Assembly (NCBI GenBank): GCA_947500845.1
Contig: CANMTP010000014.1
Location: forward strand, 41,912-105,911
DNA from: an uncultured Aquimarina sp.
GTDB taxonomy: Bacteria; Bacteroidota; Bacteroidia; Flavobacteriales; Flavobacteriaceae
Direction: 5' to 3'
DNA length: 64,000 bases
Shown here one piece after another: positions 55,022 to 63,389 of the stretch. Under the pieces are notes generated by a model that saw only the letters and a program-made list of their open reading frames with translations, had not been told where the DNA came from and searched no databases. Within the stretch, counting starts at the first letter, position 1. The number at the start of each line of letters is the position of its first letter. The position numbers and the translations under genes were made by a program.

Positions 55022-56284
55022 TTATGAAGTCGAAAGAGTTATTCTTCGTTTTTTGTTTAGTTTTCTAACATATTCAATACATAGAATGATTACTATGCTG
55101 ATACCAAACAATGGAAATACAAGAGAAAGTATCACAATTGTTGTGATGATACCATACCCAACTTTGAAAGCTGAAGGAACTTTAGGAACACCCCAGATAC
55201 CGTTTCGTTTTCGTAAAAGATAAGATATTAGGGCAGAAATACTCATAGCAGTTAACCCTATTGCAACAATCAACATCAACCACCAATTCCATAGACCAAA
55301 CTCTCCTTGATGAAATGCCATTACCCACATTCTTCCTCGCATAAGAACTCCCACATCTTTCCAATCATTTGCTGTTATGATTTCACCTGAATATTGATCA
55401 AAATGTATTTTTTTTTGCGATTGAAGATCAGATGGATTTTCATTTGAAACGCTAAAGACACCTTTAGGCCCTTTAGGTAAATGTAGAGTTACTATGCCCG
55501 GAAGATCAAGAGCTTTCGCCTTACTGGCCATCTCATCCAATGTTAATGATTCTCCACTAATTGCAGATTGTAATTGTCTTCCTTCCCAAGTTACCGGATA
55601 TCCTGTATTGGTGATTTTTTGGATTTGTTTGAAATTCTCACCAAAGACATCTGTCCAGGGAAAACCACCAGCAAGAATTAAAATTAATAATCCCGATATC
55701 CAAAAACCTGTGATAGCATGAAGATCTCTGTAAAATGTTCTTTTACCTTCATTAATCCTGGGAATAAAAAAGCCTTTCAATTTCCAACCTCGACCAGGCC
55801 ACCAAACATAGAGTCCGGTTAAAATCAAAACCACCATCCAACTGGCGATGAGTTCAATAATTTTAGTGCCAAGTTTACCCATAAGTAACTCCCCATGCAG
55901 TTTGCGAACTTTAAACATGTCTGTTTTTTTTGTGACGATTGTTCCTGAAACTTCTCCCGAATAAGGATTTATGTACACACTGCTTTTCCCGCTAAAGCGT
56001 CCTGACACAAATTCGGTCGCTTGATTAGCTCTGTTTGATAGGACAACTGCACTTGGTTTTTTAGGAGTACTATTGTTTGCCATCTGCCATTGTTCCTGTA
56101 AAGAAATAGGAGTTCCTTGTACAACTACTTCTTTGATATGCTGCTGGCGAGGAGTTTCATAATCGGTTTTAAAAAGATAAATCCCTCCTGTAATAGACAG
56201 TACTAATATGAATGGCAACGAGATTATACCTGCAATAAAATGCCATTTCCAGAGCCATTTGTTAAGTTTTTCATTTTTTTTCAT
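55022..56284 (-). CDS. PepSY-domain membrane protein (siderophore/iron-reduction type)
   Basis: 420 residues with the PepSY_TM layout: a first helix (WHFIAGIISLPFILVLSITGGIYLF), periplasmic region, IIELIASWMVVLILTGLYVWWPGRGW, AITGFWISGLLILILAGGFPWTDVFG, PepSY segments, MAFHQGEFGLWNWWLMLIVAIGLTAMSISAL and a last helix. Proteins of this family beside TonB receptors are thought to reduce ferric siderophores. The TonB receptor lies 160 bases upstream on the same strand. Confidence 0.9.
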   Translation of the reverse strand: MKKNEKLNKWLWKWHFIAGIISLPFILVLSITGGIYLFKTDYETPRQQHIKEVVVQGTPISLQEQWQMANNSTPKKPSAVVLSNRANQATEFVSGRFSGKSSVYINPYSGEVSGTIVTKKTDMFKVRKLHGELLMGKLGTKIIELIASWMVVLILTGLYVWWPGRGWKLKGFFIPRINEGKRTFYRDLHAITGFWISGLLILILAGGFPWTDVFGENFKQIQKITNTGYPVTWEGRQLQSAISGESLTLDEMASKAKALDLPGIVTLHLPKGPKGVFSVSNENPSDLQSQKKIHFDQYSGEIITANDWKDVGVLMRGRMWVMAFHQGEFGLWNWWLMLIVAIGLTAMSISALISYLLRKRNGIWGVPKVPSAFKVGYGIITTIVILSLVFPLFGISIVIILCIEYVRKLNKKRRITLSTS

Positions 56285-56321
56285 AATCGGAAATTCATGT
56301 TGAATTTATTTATTAATACGC

Positions 56322-56419
56322 TACTGTCATTTCGAGCCTGCCTTGTCGGCAGACAGGCGTAGTCGAGAGATAATCAACCTTTCGTTTGTTACATTTCGAC
56401 TACGCTTAACGTGACAGTA
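56322..56419. repeat. REP-like palindromic element
   Basis: A ~98-bp nested palindrome: outer arms TACTGTCA / TGACAGTA (56322 and 56412), inner arms GCGTAGTCGA / TCGACTACGC (56357 and 56396) and a small GCCTG..CAGGC hairpin between. It lies between the TonB receptor and PepSY genes. The TTTCGAC-TACGC core resembles dispersed intergenic repeats common in Bacteroidota, but copy number cannot be tested here. Confidence 0.75.
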
Positions 56420-56444
56420 ATTTTACACACCCTACTATATTATT

Positions 56445-58598
56445 TTAAAAATTATATCTAGCTCCAAAGTGAAAAGCGATCGGATTACCAATGGTAAAAC
56501 TGTTTTCTCCTCTGAAACGATTAAAAGAAGCTCTTGCGGCATACAATTCATCAAAAATATTCAAGACATGCCCCCAGACTTCAAAACCTCTATAGCTTAT
56601 ATTGGCTCTAAGATTGAAAACGTTGTGACCGTCGTACGTAGCCGTCTCTGTAGTTCCATCTTCATTTTCTATTTGCCCCTCAAAACTTGTATTATATTCA
56701 CCTACGAGTTCATGTTCGGCAGTTAAACTTACTCTCAGATTCTTATTAAGGTCTTTACGATAGGTAATCAAAGAAGTTCCCAGAAGGTTAGGAGCTGTTT
56801 CTCTATCGGTATCAGAGAAATCTACACCTCCATCAAAAAACTCTACATAACGATGCATAGCATAACTACCATTATGAGTGATTGAGATTTCTTTGATAGG
56901 GCTGTAGGTAATTCCATATTCAATACCATATGACCTGGTGCTACCAGCATTGGTATTAAAAAAATTATCATCTTCATCTCTTAGCGTGATCAATGTATTC
57001 TCTCCTTCCAGAAGATACAATGCAGCGTCTATTTTTATTTTTGAAGAAGAAGCAAAGTAACCACCAATTTCGTAATTATTATAACGACTAGGTTCTATTC
57101 CCCGAAGTTCATTTCGGTTACGATACAGTGTAGAAACTTGTGGTGGGGTAAAACCTTGAGAATAATTGGCATATACCCCAGAACTTCTGTCGAAGTTGTA
57201 ATTAATACCTAGTTTTGGAGTAAGATTATTGAAATTATCTAAAGCGTCATCTACACCTACAATTCCATCAGCCAGATTATTATAATCATACTCAAAACCA
57301 TCATAACGTAGGGCAGCAGTTACCTTAAATGCATCGATAGGTGATATTTCATATTGAAAATACCCAGCATAATTAAAAATATTCGCTTCATAGTTTAGGA
57401 TAAAGTCTCCGGTATTCATATTAAAACCAGTATTTCTTCCAGTTTCAGGATCTACTAAAACATCGATTGTTTCTGCCTGATAATCCTGAGGAGAATAATC
57501 TGCAGTTGCCCCAATAATCAAAGACGAATTGGCAAAGTTCATATCGAGTTTATGTTGAATCAGTCCTACAAAACTTCTAAATTGATTAGAATTTACTTCG
57601 CCTGTACCAAAACCTGTTAATTGCCCTTGATTTCTAAATTGTCGGATTCTGTAGGATGGGTTTTGATCCATTTGATTGCTTCTCACTATAAAGTTGAATG
57701 AGGTTTTGTTACGATCGCTCCAGAATTCATCTAATGTAGTTCTGGCTCTAAAAGCGATAGCCTCTCTTTCGGTGAATGTTTGGTCGCTTTCATAATTACC
57801 TTCACTATAATCTACTTCACTCAACGAGCCTGTCATATCTGATCGGTAATCAACAATGTCAAAAACAGTAGTCCACTTTGATGTTGCATTAATGTCATAT
57901 ACAGTTTTGAAAGTAATAGCGGTTTTTTCATAATTGCTATGCTCAATAGGACCATTTTCTCGTTGTGCATATTGACCCCCCAGATAAAAACCAAATTTTT
58001 CACCTGGCTGATCAGAGATTTCAAAGTCATACCGGGTAAGTCCTAAATCATTGGTTTGAAAACCAATGCTGCCACTCAAATTTTCAGATGGCGTCTTAGT
58101 AATAAAATTAAAACTACCTCCGATAGCTTCGCTACCATAAATACTTGAAGCAGGTCCTTTAAGAACCTCTATGCGACTATACGAAAGGTCATTCATTTCT
58201 AAAAGCGCATTGTGATTAAAAACCGAAGTAGGACGAATTTGTAATCCATCTTCAAGATAAAGAAATAGTGCTTTTGTGGAGATTGGAGATCGCACAGTCA
58301 TGAAATGCTGCTCATTACTGGCTGCTCTAGATGTAGACATAAATACGCCCGGTACCTGATTGACTAATTGATCGATTCCAAATGCTTTGGTTTCTTTAAT
58401 AGTTTGTGCATTTATGGTTGCTATAGACCCTGGTACTTCAGAGCGTTTTTGTATTTCCCTACTTGCTGAAGTCACTAATATTTCTTCTAGTTGTTCTTCA
58501 GAAGGTATACTGTCATTGATATTTTCTTTATATGATTCTTGAGCATAATTAAATACTCCCATACATAGGAAAACTATACATGTTACTATGTTTTTCAT
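56445..58598 (-). CDS. TonB-dependent outer membrane receptor
   Basis: Signal peptide MKNIVTCIVFLCMGVFNYAQ, a TonB-box-like EEILVTSASRE, plug domain (about 45-170: VPGSIATINAQTIKETKAFGIDQLVNQVPGVF, RIEVLKGPASSIYGSEAIGGSFNFITKTP) and a 22-strand barrel ending in FHFGARYNF with terminal Phe. The 717-residue length and lack of a carboxypeptidase-like N-terminal domain fit a siderophore or metal receptor rather than a SusC. Neighbouring PepSY protein supports iron uptake. Confidence 0.95.
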   Translation of the reverse strand: MKNIVTCIVFLCMGVFNYAQESYKENINDSIPSEEQLEEILVTSASREIQKRSEVPGSIATINAQTIKETKAFGIDQLVNQVPGVFMSTSRAASNEQHFMTVRSPISTKALFLYLEDGLQIRPTSVFNHNALLEMNDLSYSRIEVLKGPASSIYGSEAIGGSFNFITKTPSENLSGSIGFQTNDLGLTRYDFEISDQPGEKFGFYLGGQYAQRENGPIEHSNYEKTAITFKTVYDINATSKWTTVFDIVDYRSDMTGSLSEVDYSEGNYESDQTFTEREAIAFRARTTLDEFWSDRNKTSFNFIVRSNQMDQNPSYRIRQFRNQGQLTGFGTGEVNSNQFRSFVGLIQHKLDMNFANSSLIIGATADYSPQDYQAETIDVLVDPETGRNTGFNMNTGDFILNYEANIFNYAGYFQYEISPIDAFKVTAALRYDGFEYDYNNLADGIVGVDDALDNFNNLTPKLGINYNFDRSSGVYANYSQGFTPPQVSTLYRNRNELRGIEPSRYNNYEIGGYFASSSKIKIDAALYLLEGENTLITLRDEDDNFFNTNAGSTRSYGIEYGITYSPIKEISITHNGSYAMHRYVEFFDGGVDFSDTDRETAPNLLGTSLITYRKDLNKNLRVSLTAEHELVGEYNTSFEGQIENEDGTTETATYDGHNVFNLRANISYRGFEVWGHVLNIFDELYAARASFNRFRGENSFTIGNPIAFHFGARYNF

Positions 58599-58621
58599 TG
58601 AGTATAATGAATTGTAATGAC

Positions 58622-58652
58622 ACTCCGTTTGCAGGATTTATATGCAAGGAGT
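58622..58652 (-). other. hairpin in the TonB-receptor leader
   Basis: ACTCC-(GT)-TTGCA pairs with TGCAAGGAGT across a ~9-base loop, 24-54 bases upstream of the receptor ATG. It could be a leader structure or a regulator site; no known riboswitch fold is recognised. Confidence 0.35.
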
Positions 58653-58760
58653 TATCATCTTTTGGTTTTTAAAAGGTTTGATTTTTTTACAATAACAACT
58701 TCTGGGAGAGGTAAAAGATGTATTACCTTATCCTTAAATAGATTTTAATAAAAGTTGCTC

Positions 58761-58971
58761 TTTAACCCGTTTTATGCATTAGAAAATCCCCGCCTGCCTA
58801 TTCGAACTATTAAGGCGGGCAGGTATTACAGCTTCCAGCTACTGCAAAATATAGCACTACGCTACATTTTTAAATTTAACCGTAGCGATACTATGCTAAA
58901 ATTTAGAAAATTTCATATTTTATGGCATCTGAAAGCTTCATTACGAAGTTCTAATGCATAAAACGGGTTTA
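58761..58971. mobile_element. ~211-bp palindromic MITE-like element
   Basis: Bounded by 19-bp perfect inverted repeats CCCGTTTTATGCATTAGAA (58766-58784 and, inverted, 58949-58967), extended outward by an imperfect CTTTAA/CTTAAA. Internal segments are also partly self-complementary (CCTGCC/GGCAGG; GCTAC/GTAGC around 58871-58886). It encodes no protein. The right arm supplies the TAA stop codon of the neighbouring 58969 gene, suggesting insertion at that gene's 3' end. Confidence 0.7.
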
Positions 58972-59355
58972 AGAAAGTTGAATCTCTGGAGGGTGATCGA
59001 TGTCTACAGATATCGTTTTTGTACGGAAACTTTCTAATTTCCAGTTTTGTATTTGATCTGAAATAAAAGGATTAACGCTTTTTATCGAAATCGAATTGTC
59101 CTGAAAAAAAAGAGGGATAAAAGATTCTACGATGATAGTGTTTTCAGACTTTTCTTTTGAAGGCTGAGTCCTAGTTTTCATTTGACTCATTAAATAACAT
59201 TTACCGTTACAATTCAATTTTGGCCTTTTCTTATTTACGCAGTATTTTTCAACGATATAATCGATGTTAAGTTGATAATACATTACTGTGCTTATCTCCA
59301 TAGCAGGACGTATGGCAAAAGCGATAAATAGAAATAAAGAGAATAGAATTCTCAT
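58969..59355 (-). CDS. small Cys-containing secreted/membrane protein near TonB receptor
   Basis: The ATG at 59355 (MRILFSLFLFIAFAIRPAMEI) is preferred to a GTG six bases upstream. An N-terminal hydrophobic helix precedes YYQLNIDYIVEKYCVNKKRPKLNCNGKCYLMSQM, a Cys-x-x-x..CNGKC motif widely seen in small Bacteroidota proteins beside TonB receptors; metal binding is a reasonable guess. The stop codon lies in the terminal repeat of the adjacent palindromic element, so the native C-terminus may have been changed. Confidence 0.75.
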   Translation of the reverse strand: MRILFSLFLFIAFAIRPAMEISTVMYYQLNIDYIVEKYCVNKKRPKLNCNGKCYLMSQMKTRTQPSKEKSENTIIVESFIPLFFQDNSISIKSVNPFISDQIQNWKLESFRTKTISVDIDHPPEIQLS

Positions 59356-59454
59356 GTACACGGTTTAAATTTTCTAGCAAAATTACAAATTTGAATGCTT
59401 TTATTACGGTTAAACTTAAATAAGATGTTGTTAAAATAGTATTTTGGATTGAAC

Positions 59455-60387
59455 TTATAATTGTATAACGCTGCTATAGATTCTGCTTAGACCATTTTCA
59501 TAAGAATTCATTAGTTCTAGAAGCTGTTTTAGATTCTTTGATTGAGCAAAATTGTCTCTTATGGAATTTCTTTTACTCGTAAAATAAAGTGTTTGAGTTT
59601 TTGTATCATAAAACGGGCAATAATCCATTTTATCAGAGTTGATTTTGATAAGGTTTTGTGCTATAGACCACTTTCCTTCTTGATCCTTATAAGAGATATA
59701 TAAATCTCCGCTACCTAATCCATCTTTTCGATTATATCCTCCAAAAATTAAAAATGATTCATCATGAGCTATGTAAGAATTATATTCATATCCTTCAGAA
59801 TTAATAGTTTCGGGTAGAGAAACAGGTTCTACATATTTATTGTTTTCCCATTTGCTTATGAAAATATCGTCTTTTCCTTTGGTAGAAGATGCAGTAGTAC
59901 TGGTAAAATACAGATTTCCGTTTTTTGCAACAGAGGGATAAAATTCATCCCCGGCTGTATTAATTGGACTTCCAATATTTATTGGTGAAGACCAATCTGA
60001 ATCGATTGAAGATCTTTCTAAATACCAAATATCATAATTTTTTGTTTCTTTTGTTGTGTGCTCATTAGGCCTGTCTGAAACGAAATATAATTTTAATCCA
60101 TCAGTAGAAAACATAGCTTCTAAATCTTTGTATTGACCAGAAAAAGGAGCAACTTCTGGCGCTGACCATTGGTCATCTTTTTTTATAACTTTTATAATCG
60201 TTGAAAGTTCTCCTGCATATCCTTGCGCTGTAAAATAAATTTCATTTTGATTTGGAGATATAGTAAAATCTCTAACCGTAGGAAATTTTGAAATGATTTG
60301 CGGTAAAACGGATTGGACAACTATTTTTTCCTGACTATTGATCAACTGCGGAATAATTGCTAAAAGCAGAACTGCAATTTTTTTCAT
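59455..60387 (-). CDS. secreted PD40/TolB-like beta-propeller protein
   Basis: Signal peptide MKKIAVLLLAIIPQLINSQ, then repeated PD40 blades: DFTISPNQNEIYFTA, AMFSTDGLKLYFVSDRP, FYPSVAKNGNLYFTST, AHDESFLIFGGYN and PFYDTKTQTLYFTSKR, each S-x-D-x-x-x-L-Y-F type. One six-bladed propeller of 310 residues with no extra enzyme domain. Likely binding function at the periplasm or surface; single gene. Confidence 0.88.
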   Translation of the reverse strand: MKKIAVLLLAIIPQLINSQEKIVVQSVLPQIISKFPTVRDFTISPNQNEIYFTAQGYAGELSTIIKVIKKDDQWSAPEVAPFSGQYKDLEAMFSTDGLKLYFVSDRPNEHTTKETKNYDIWYLERSSIDSDWSSPINIGSPINTAGDEFYPSVAKNGNLYFTSTTASSTKGKDDIFISKWENNKYVEPVSLPETINSEGYEYNSYIAHDESFLIFGGYNRKDGLGSGDLYISYKDQEGKWSIAQNLIKINSDKMDYCPFYDTKTQTLYFTSKRNSIRDNFAQSKNLKQLLELMNSYENGLSRIYSSVIQL

Positions 60388-60458
60388 AATGTATTTTGAT
60401 TGATTCTTTTGGAAGATAAGTATTATGAATAAAACCGAATACTAAGATTTTGATAAAG

Positions 60459-60917
60459 TTAAAGATCAAAATGAAGTTTCATACCCTCGTGAGAAGCTTT
60501 AAAACCCAGTTTTTCATAAAATTGAATAGCTTCAGGCCTTTTTTTATCTGTGGTAAGCTGAAGTAAATGTGCTCCTCTTTGCTTTGCGCGATTTATAGCC
60601 CATTCAAATAATTGACGTCCAATTCCTTTTCCTCTTAGATCTTCTCTTATTCTTACAGCTTCAATTTGTGCTCGTATCCCGCCTTGGTAGGTTAGGTATT
60701 GAATATAAGATAGTTGCAATGTTCCAATGATTTCAGAATCTATATTTTCAAGTACTATCAACTCCTGATTGGGATCTGCGTCTATATTTTTAAAAGCCTC
60801 GGTATATGCTTTAGGAAGAGGACTCGTAAAATTTTCTCTGGTTTTTCCCAAAGAATCATTGGCAATCATTTTAATAATTACTGGAAGATCTTCTATCGTT
60901 GCCTTTCTGAAAATCAT
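60459..60917 (-). CDS. GNAT-family N-acetyltransferase
   Basis: 152 residues: FRKATIEDLPVIIKMI, NQELIVLENIDSEIIGTLQLSYI, AVRIREDLRGKGIGRQLFEWAINRAKQRGAHLLQLTTDKKRPEAIQFYEKLGF. The RGKGIG acetyl-CoA loop and FYEKLGF end are complete. Substrate unknown. It starts 2 bases after the anti-sigma stop, so it belongs to the sigma/anti-sigma operon. Confidence 0.93.
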   Translation of the reverse strand: MIFRKATIEDLPVIIKMIANDSLGKTRENFTSPLPKAYTEAFKNIDADPNQELIVLENIDSEIIGTLQLSYIQYLTYQGGIRAQIEAVRIREDLRGKGIGRQLFEWAINRAKQRGAHLLQLTTDKKRPEAIQFYEKLGFKASHEGMKLHFDL

Positions 60918-60919
60918 GA

Positions 60920-61708
60920 CTAGAGTAATACATTCGATATTAAACGCTCAACAGTAGGATGATCATTTCCTCCTGCAGGTTCTATAGTGATATTAATAGA
61001 TGCTGCATTCTCAATATATTTCATTGCAATCATCTGTTTATCAGAAGGTACTACGCCCATATCGATCATTTCACCATCTACATCTGCCCACATTTGATAG
61101 GTTTTATCATTCTCTAATGGTGCTAAACCTTCTGAATTTAAGATTACCGTCTTCTTATCATGATTAACATAAGTAATAGCCGTAGAGCTCGGGGAAATTT
61201 CATTTCCTTTAAGCACCAACTGGATGGTGTTTGGATTATTGATTGCAGTATACCATGTATTAGTTTCCTTTAAATTCTCTTCTAAAGTCACTATACGATT
61301 GCGTAAATCCAGAGTTTCATCTTGTACAACCTGCAGATTGTTTTTTGAATCTTGCCATTGATGATAAAGCCATGCAGAACTTAGCATAAAAAGCACGGCA
61401 AGGCTGGCCGCAATAGTTAGATAGACAGCACTCTGATTTTTTCTATTGATAGCAATCACATTTTTATCAGTGTTGGGAGTAGCGCCTAGAATATCATTCA
61501 TTAAAGAATCTTTTACTCTAGGTGGAGGAGCAATTGCGTTTTCAAAAGCTAATTTCTCAAAATCTTGTTCTAAGTCGGTATAGTATTGAAACAATTCCTG
61601 GTCTTCTTTCAGAATTTTTTCAACCTGAACGTGTTGATCATCTGATAGTTCTCCAAGCAAATATTGCTCTAATATCCCTTTTTCTTTTATCGATTTCCTG
61701 TTCATCAT
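60920..61708 (-). CDS. RskA-type anti-sigma factor (membrane-bound)
   Basis: N-terminal cytosolic anti-sigma segment (EQYLLGELSDDQHVQVEKILKEDQELFQYY), one membrane helix (about 92-112: SAVYLTIAASLAVLFMLSSAWLYH), a coiled coil, and a C-terminal RskA domain (about 150-262: NTIQLVLKG, AITYVNHDKKTVILNSEGLAPLENDKTYQMWADVDGEMIDMGVV, IENAASINITIEPAGG). RskA restrains SigK in mycobacteria. The start overlaps the sigma-factor stop by four bases, so the two are coupled. Confidence 0.9.
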   Translation of the reverse strand: MMNRKSIKEKGILEQYLLGELSDDQHVQVEKILKEDQELFQYYTDLEQDFEKLAFENAIAPPPRVKDSLMNDILGATPNTDKNVIAINRKNQSAVYLTIAASLAVLFMLSSAWLYHQWQDSKNNLQVVQDETLDLRNRIVTLEENLKETNTWYTAINNPNTIQLVLKGNEISPSSTAITYVNHDKKTVILNSEGLAPLENDKTYQMWADVDGEMIDMGVVPSDKQMIAMKYIENAASINITIEPAGGNDHPTVERLISNVLL

Positions 61709-62259
61709 ATCATCTTTTCTATTATCACCCAGAATAAAATGAGTTGTTTTTGATATGTTTCTCTCAATTTTTTTAATGCCTGTTTAACATAGGATTTAAA
61801 AGTACCAAGTGGTACATTCATCTCCTCATGTGCCTCTCGATGTGTAAGCCCATTAAAATATACCAGTTCTAATGCTTTTTGATGATGTGGATCTAATGCT
61901 TTTAGTGAACCATTTAATTGTAATATGTCCAATTCTGGCTCATTAATCTCTTTATCCTCATATACACTTAAATCTTCATTTTGGATGAGTTTAGTAGGAT
62001 TTCTTAAAGAATTTAACGTTAAATTTTTTGCAACACGATACGACCAGGTAAAAAATTTACCCTTTTTTGGGTCATAATGATGAGACTTTTGCCAGATTTT
62101 TAAAAAAGTTTCTTGCAAGAGATCCTGAGCTACTTCTTCATTTTTACATATACGTAGAATAACTCCGTACAAAGCTCCCGAGTAACGGTCATAAATAGCA
62201 GATAAGGCTCTGCTATCCTTATTCTGTAATTGCTTTATAAGCTCTAAATCGTCTTGCAT
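61705..62259 (-). CDS. ECF RNA polymerase sigma factor (SigK-like)
   Basis: The ATG at 62259 is preferred to a TTG 21 bases upstream. Sigma-70 region 2 (SALSAIYDRYSGALYGVILRICKNEEVAQDLLQETFLKIWQ, GKFFTWSYRVAKNLTLNSLR) and region 4 (ALDPHHQKALELVYFNGLTHREAHEEMNVPLGTFKSYVKQALKKLRE) are clear in a 184-residue protein. With an RskA-type anti-sigma downstream and a fasciclin gene divergent, the arrangement resembles the SigK-RskA-MPT70/83 system. Confidence 0.92.
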   Translation of the reverse strand: MQDDLELIKQLQNKDSRALSAIYDRYSGALYGVILRICKNEEVAQDLLQETFLKIWQKSHHYDPKKGKFFTWSYRVAKNLTLNSLRNPTKLIQNEDLSVYEDKEINEPELDILQLNGSLKALDPHHQKALELVYFNGLTHREAHEEMNVPLGTFKSYVKQALKKLRETYQKQLILFWVIIEKMI

Positions 62260-62381
62260 TTTGTTAGAAGAATTACTCAAATTTAAGAAAAAAATTAGCG
62301 TAGCTCATCCAAAAAGAAAAAATTGGTGTATATGAAAATGTAAAGCGCGTTTAAAATTGTTTAATCATTAAAATAAATAGT

Positions 62382-62903
62382 ATGAAAAAGTTAGTTTTTA
62401 TTGCCTCAACCTTAATGTTATTTCTATTCACACAATCTATCTCAGCTCAAAGGACAAACAACGATATTGTGGATGTAGCAGTATCTGTCGATGATTTTTC
62501 AACATTAGTAACTGCATTGAAAGCAGCTGACTTGGTAGGAGCGTTAAAAGGCGATGGCCCATTTACAGTATTTGCACCCACCAATGATGCTTTCGGAAAA
62601 ATTGATTCTAAAACGTTGAACTCCTTATTAGAGCCAGCAAATAAAGAAAAATTATCAGCAATACTTACGTATCACGTTGTGTCTGGTAAACTTGCCGCTG
62701 GAGAAGTAATGAATGCATTAAAAAAAGGAAACGGAAAAACAGAAGTTACTACGCTAAATGGATCAAAGCTTAGCGTTATTCAAAAAGATGGTAAGATTTG
62801 GTTAAAAGATCAAAACGGAACGTACAGTGAAATTGTAAAAACAGACGTAATGGCAGAAAACGGAGTGATTCATGTAATCAGCGATGTTGTAATGCCAAAA
62901 TAG
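62382..62903 (+). CDS. secreted fasciclin (FAS1) domain protein
   Basis: Signal peptide ..LFLFTQSISAQ, then one FAS1 domain (about 30-172) with both conserved boxes: H1 GPFTVFAPTNDAFGKI and H2 NGVIHVISDVVMP, plus YHVVSGKL. Secreted adhesion-type domain. It diverges from the ECF sigma operon across ~120 bases, and is a probable target of that sigma factor. A strong terminator follows. Confidence 0.95.
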   Translation: MKKLVFIASTLMLFLFTQSISAQRTNNDIVDVAVSVDDFSTLVTALKAADLVGALKGDGPFTVFAPTNDAFGKIDSKTLNSLLEPANKEKLSAILTYHVVSGKLAAGEVMNALKKGNGKTEVTTLNGSKLSVIQKDGKIWLKDQNGTYSEIVKTDVMAENGVIHVISDVVMPK

Positions 62904-62924
62904 TTGTTGGTTAGTTTGGATTTG

Positions 62925-62952
62925 AAAAAGCGCCTTTTATAGGGCGCTTTTT
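62925..62952 (+). terminator. hairpin terminator after fasciclin gene
   Basis: AAAAAGCGCC / GGCGCTTTTT arms, 8-base loop, with a T-run, about 20 bases past the stop. Confidence 0.9.
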
Positions 62953-62976
62953 TAATAGGCATACTTAATTAAATTT

Positions 62977-63387
62977 TTAGAATGGAAGTAAATCTGGTTC
63001 TAGATACTCTTTTCTAGCAGTAGTTGAATTGAAAATATCAAAACCATAGTGACAATCTAACAACGTTTTGAAATTATATTTTAATCTCGGGAATTCCTCA
63101 ATAAAATCCTGAAAATTGTTGGAACCTGATCTTTGAGTAAAGTGATTCACAGCTTTGATAGCTGCTATGGTAACAGTTTTGTTAAATTTATCAGGATCAC
63201 CATGCTTCGTCGCAAATTTCATGATTTGATCTGAAATATTTGTGCAGGCTGCATCCATGCCATATGTATTAATATGGATCCAAGCTAATCTTAGATGTGC
63301 TTCATGAGTAAATAGGGTAGGGTTCAAAGTACTATCAGCAAATTGTCTTTCGAACTCAGTGTCTTTTAATTTTCTATGCCTTTCCAT
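62977..63387 (-). CDS. hypothetical conserved protein (136 aa)
   Basis: A soluble all-helical protein with FEQQF-like FERQFADSTLNPTLFTHEAHLRLAWIHINTYG, TVTIAAIKAVNHFTQR and FPRLKYNFKTLLDCHYGFDIF. The EAHLRLAWIHI segment occurs in uncharacterised Bacteroidota proteins, but no function is known to me. It starts 2 bases after the thioesterase stop, so the two are co-transcribed. Confidence 0.75.
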   Translation of the reverse strand: MERHRKLKDTEFERQFADSTLNPTLFTHEAHLRLAWIHINTYGMDAACTNISDQIMKFATKHGDPDKFNKTVTIAAIKAVNHFTQRSGSNNFQDFIEEFPRLKYNFKTLLDCHYGFDIFNSTTARKEYLEPDLLPF

Positions 63388-63389
63388 CT

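Noticed and set aside
58761..58971. Interpreting the palindromic element as an integron attC site or CRISPR
   Set aside because: No core GTT/AAC attC boxes, no cassette series, no integron integrase, and only one unit, so no array.
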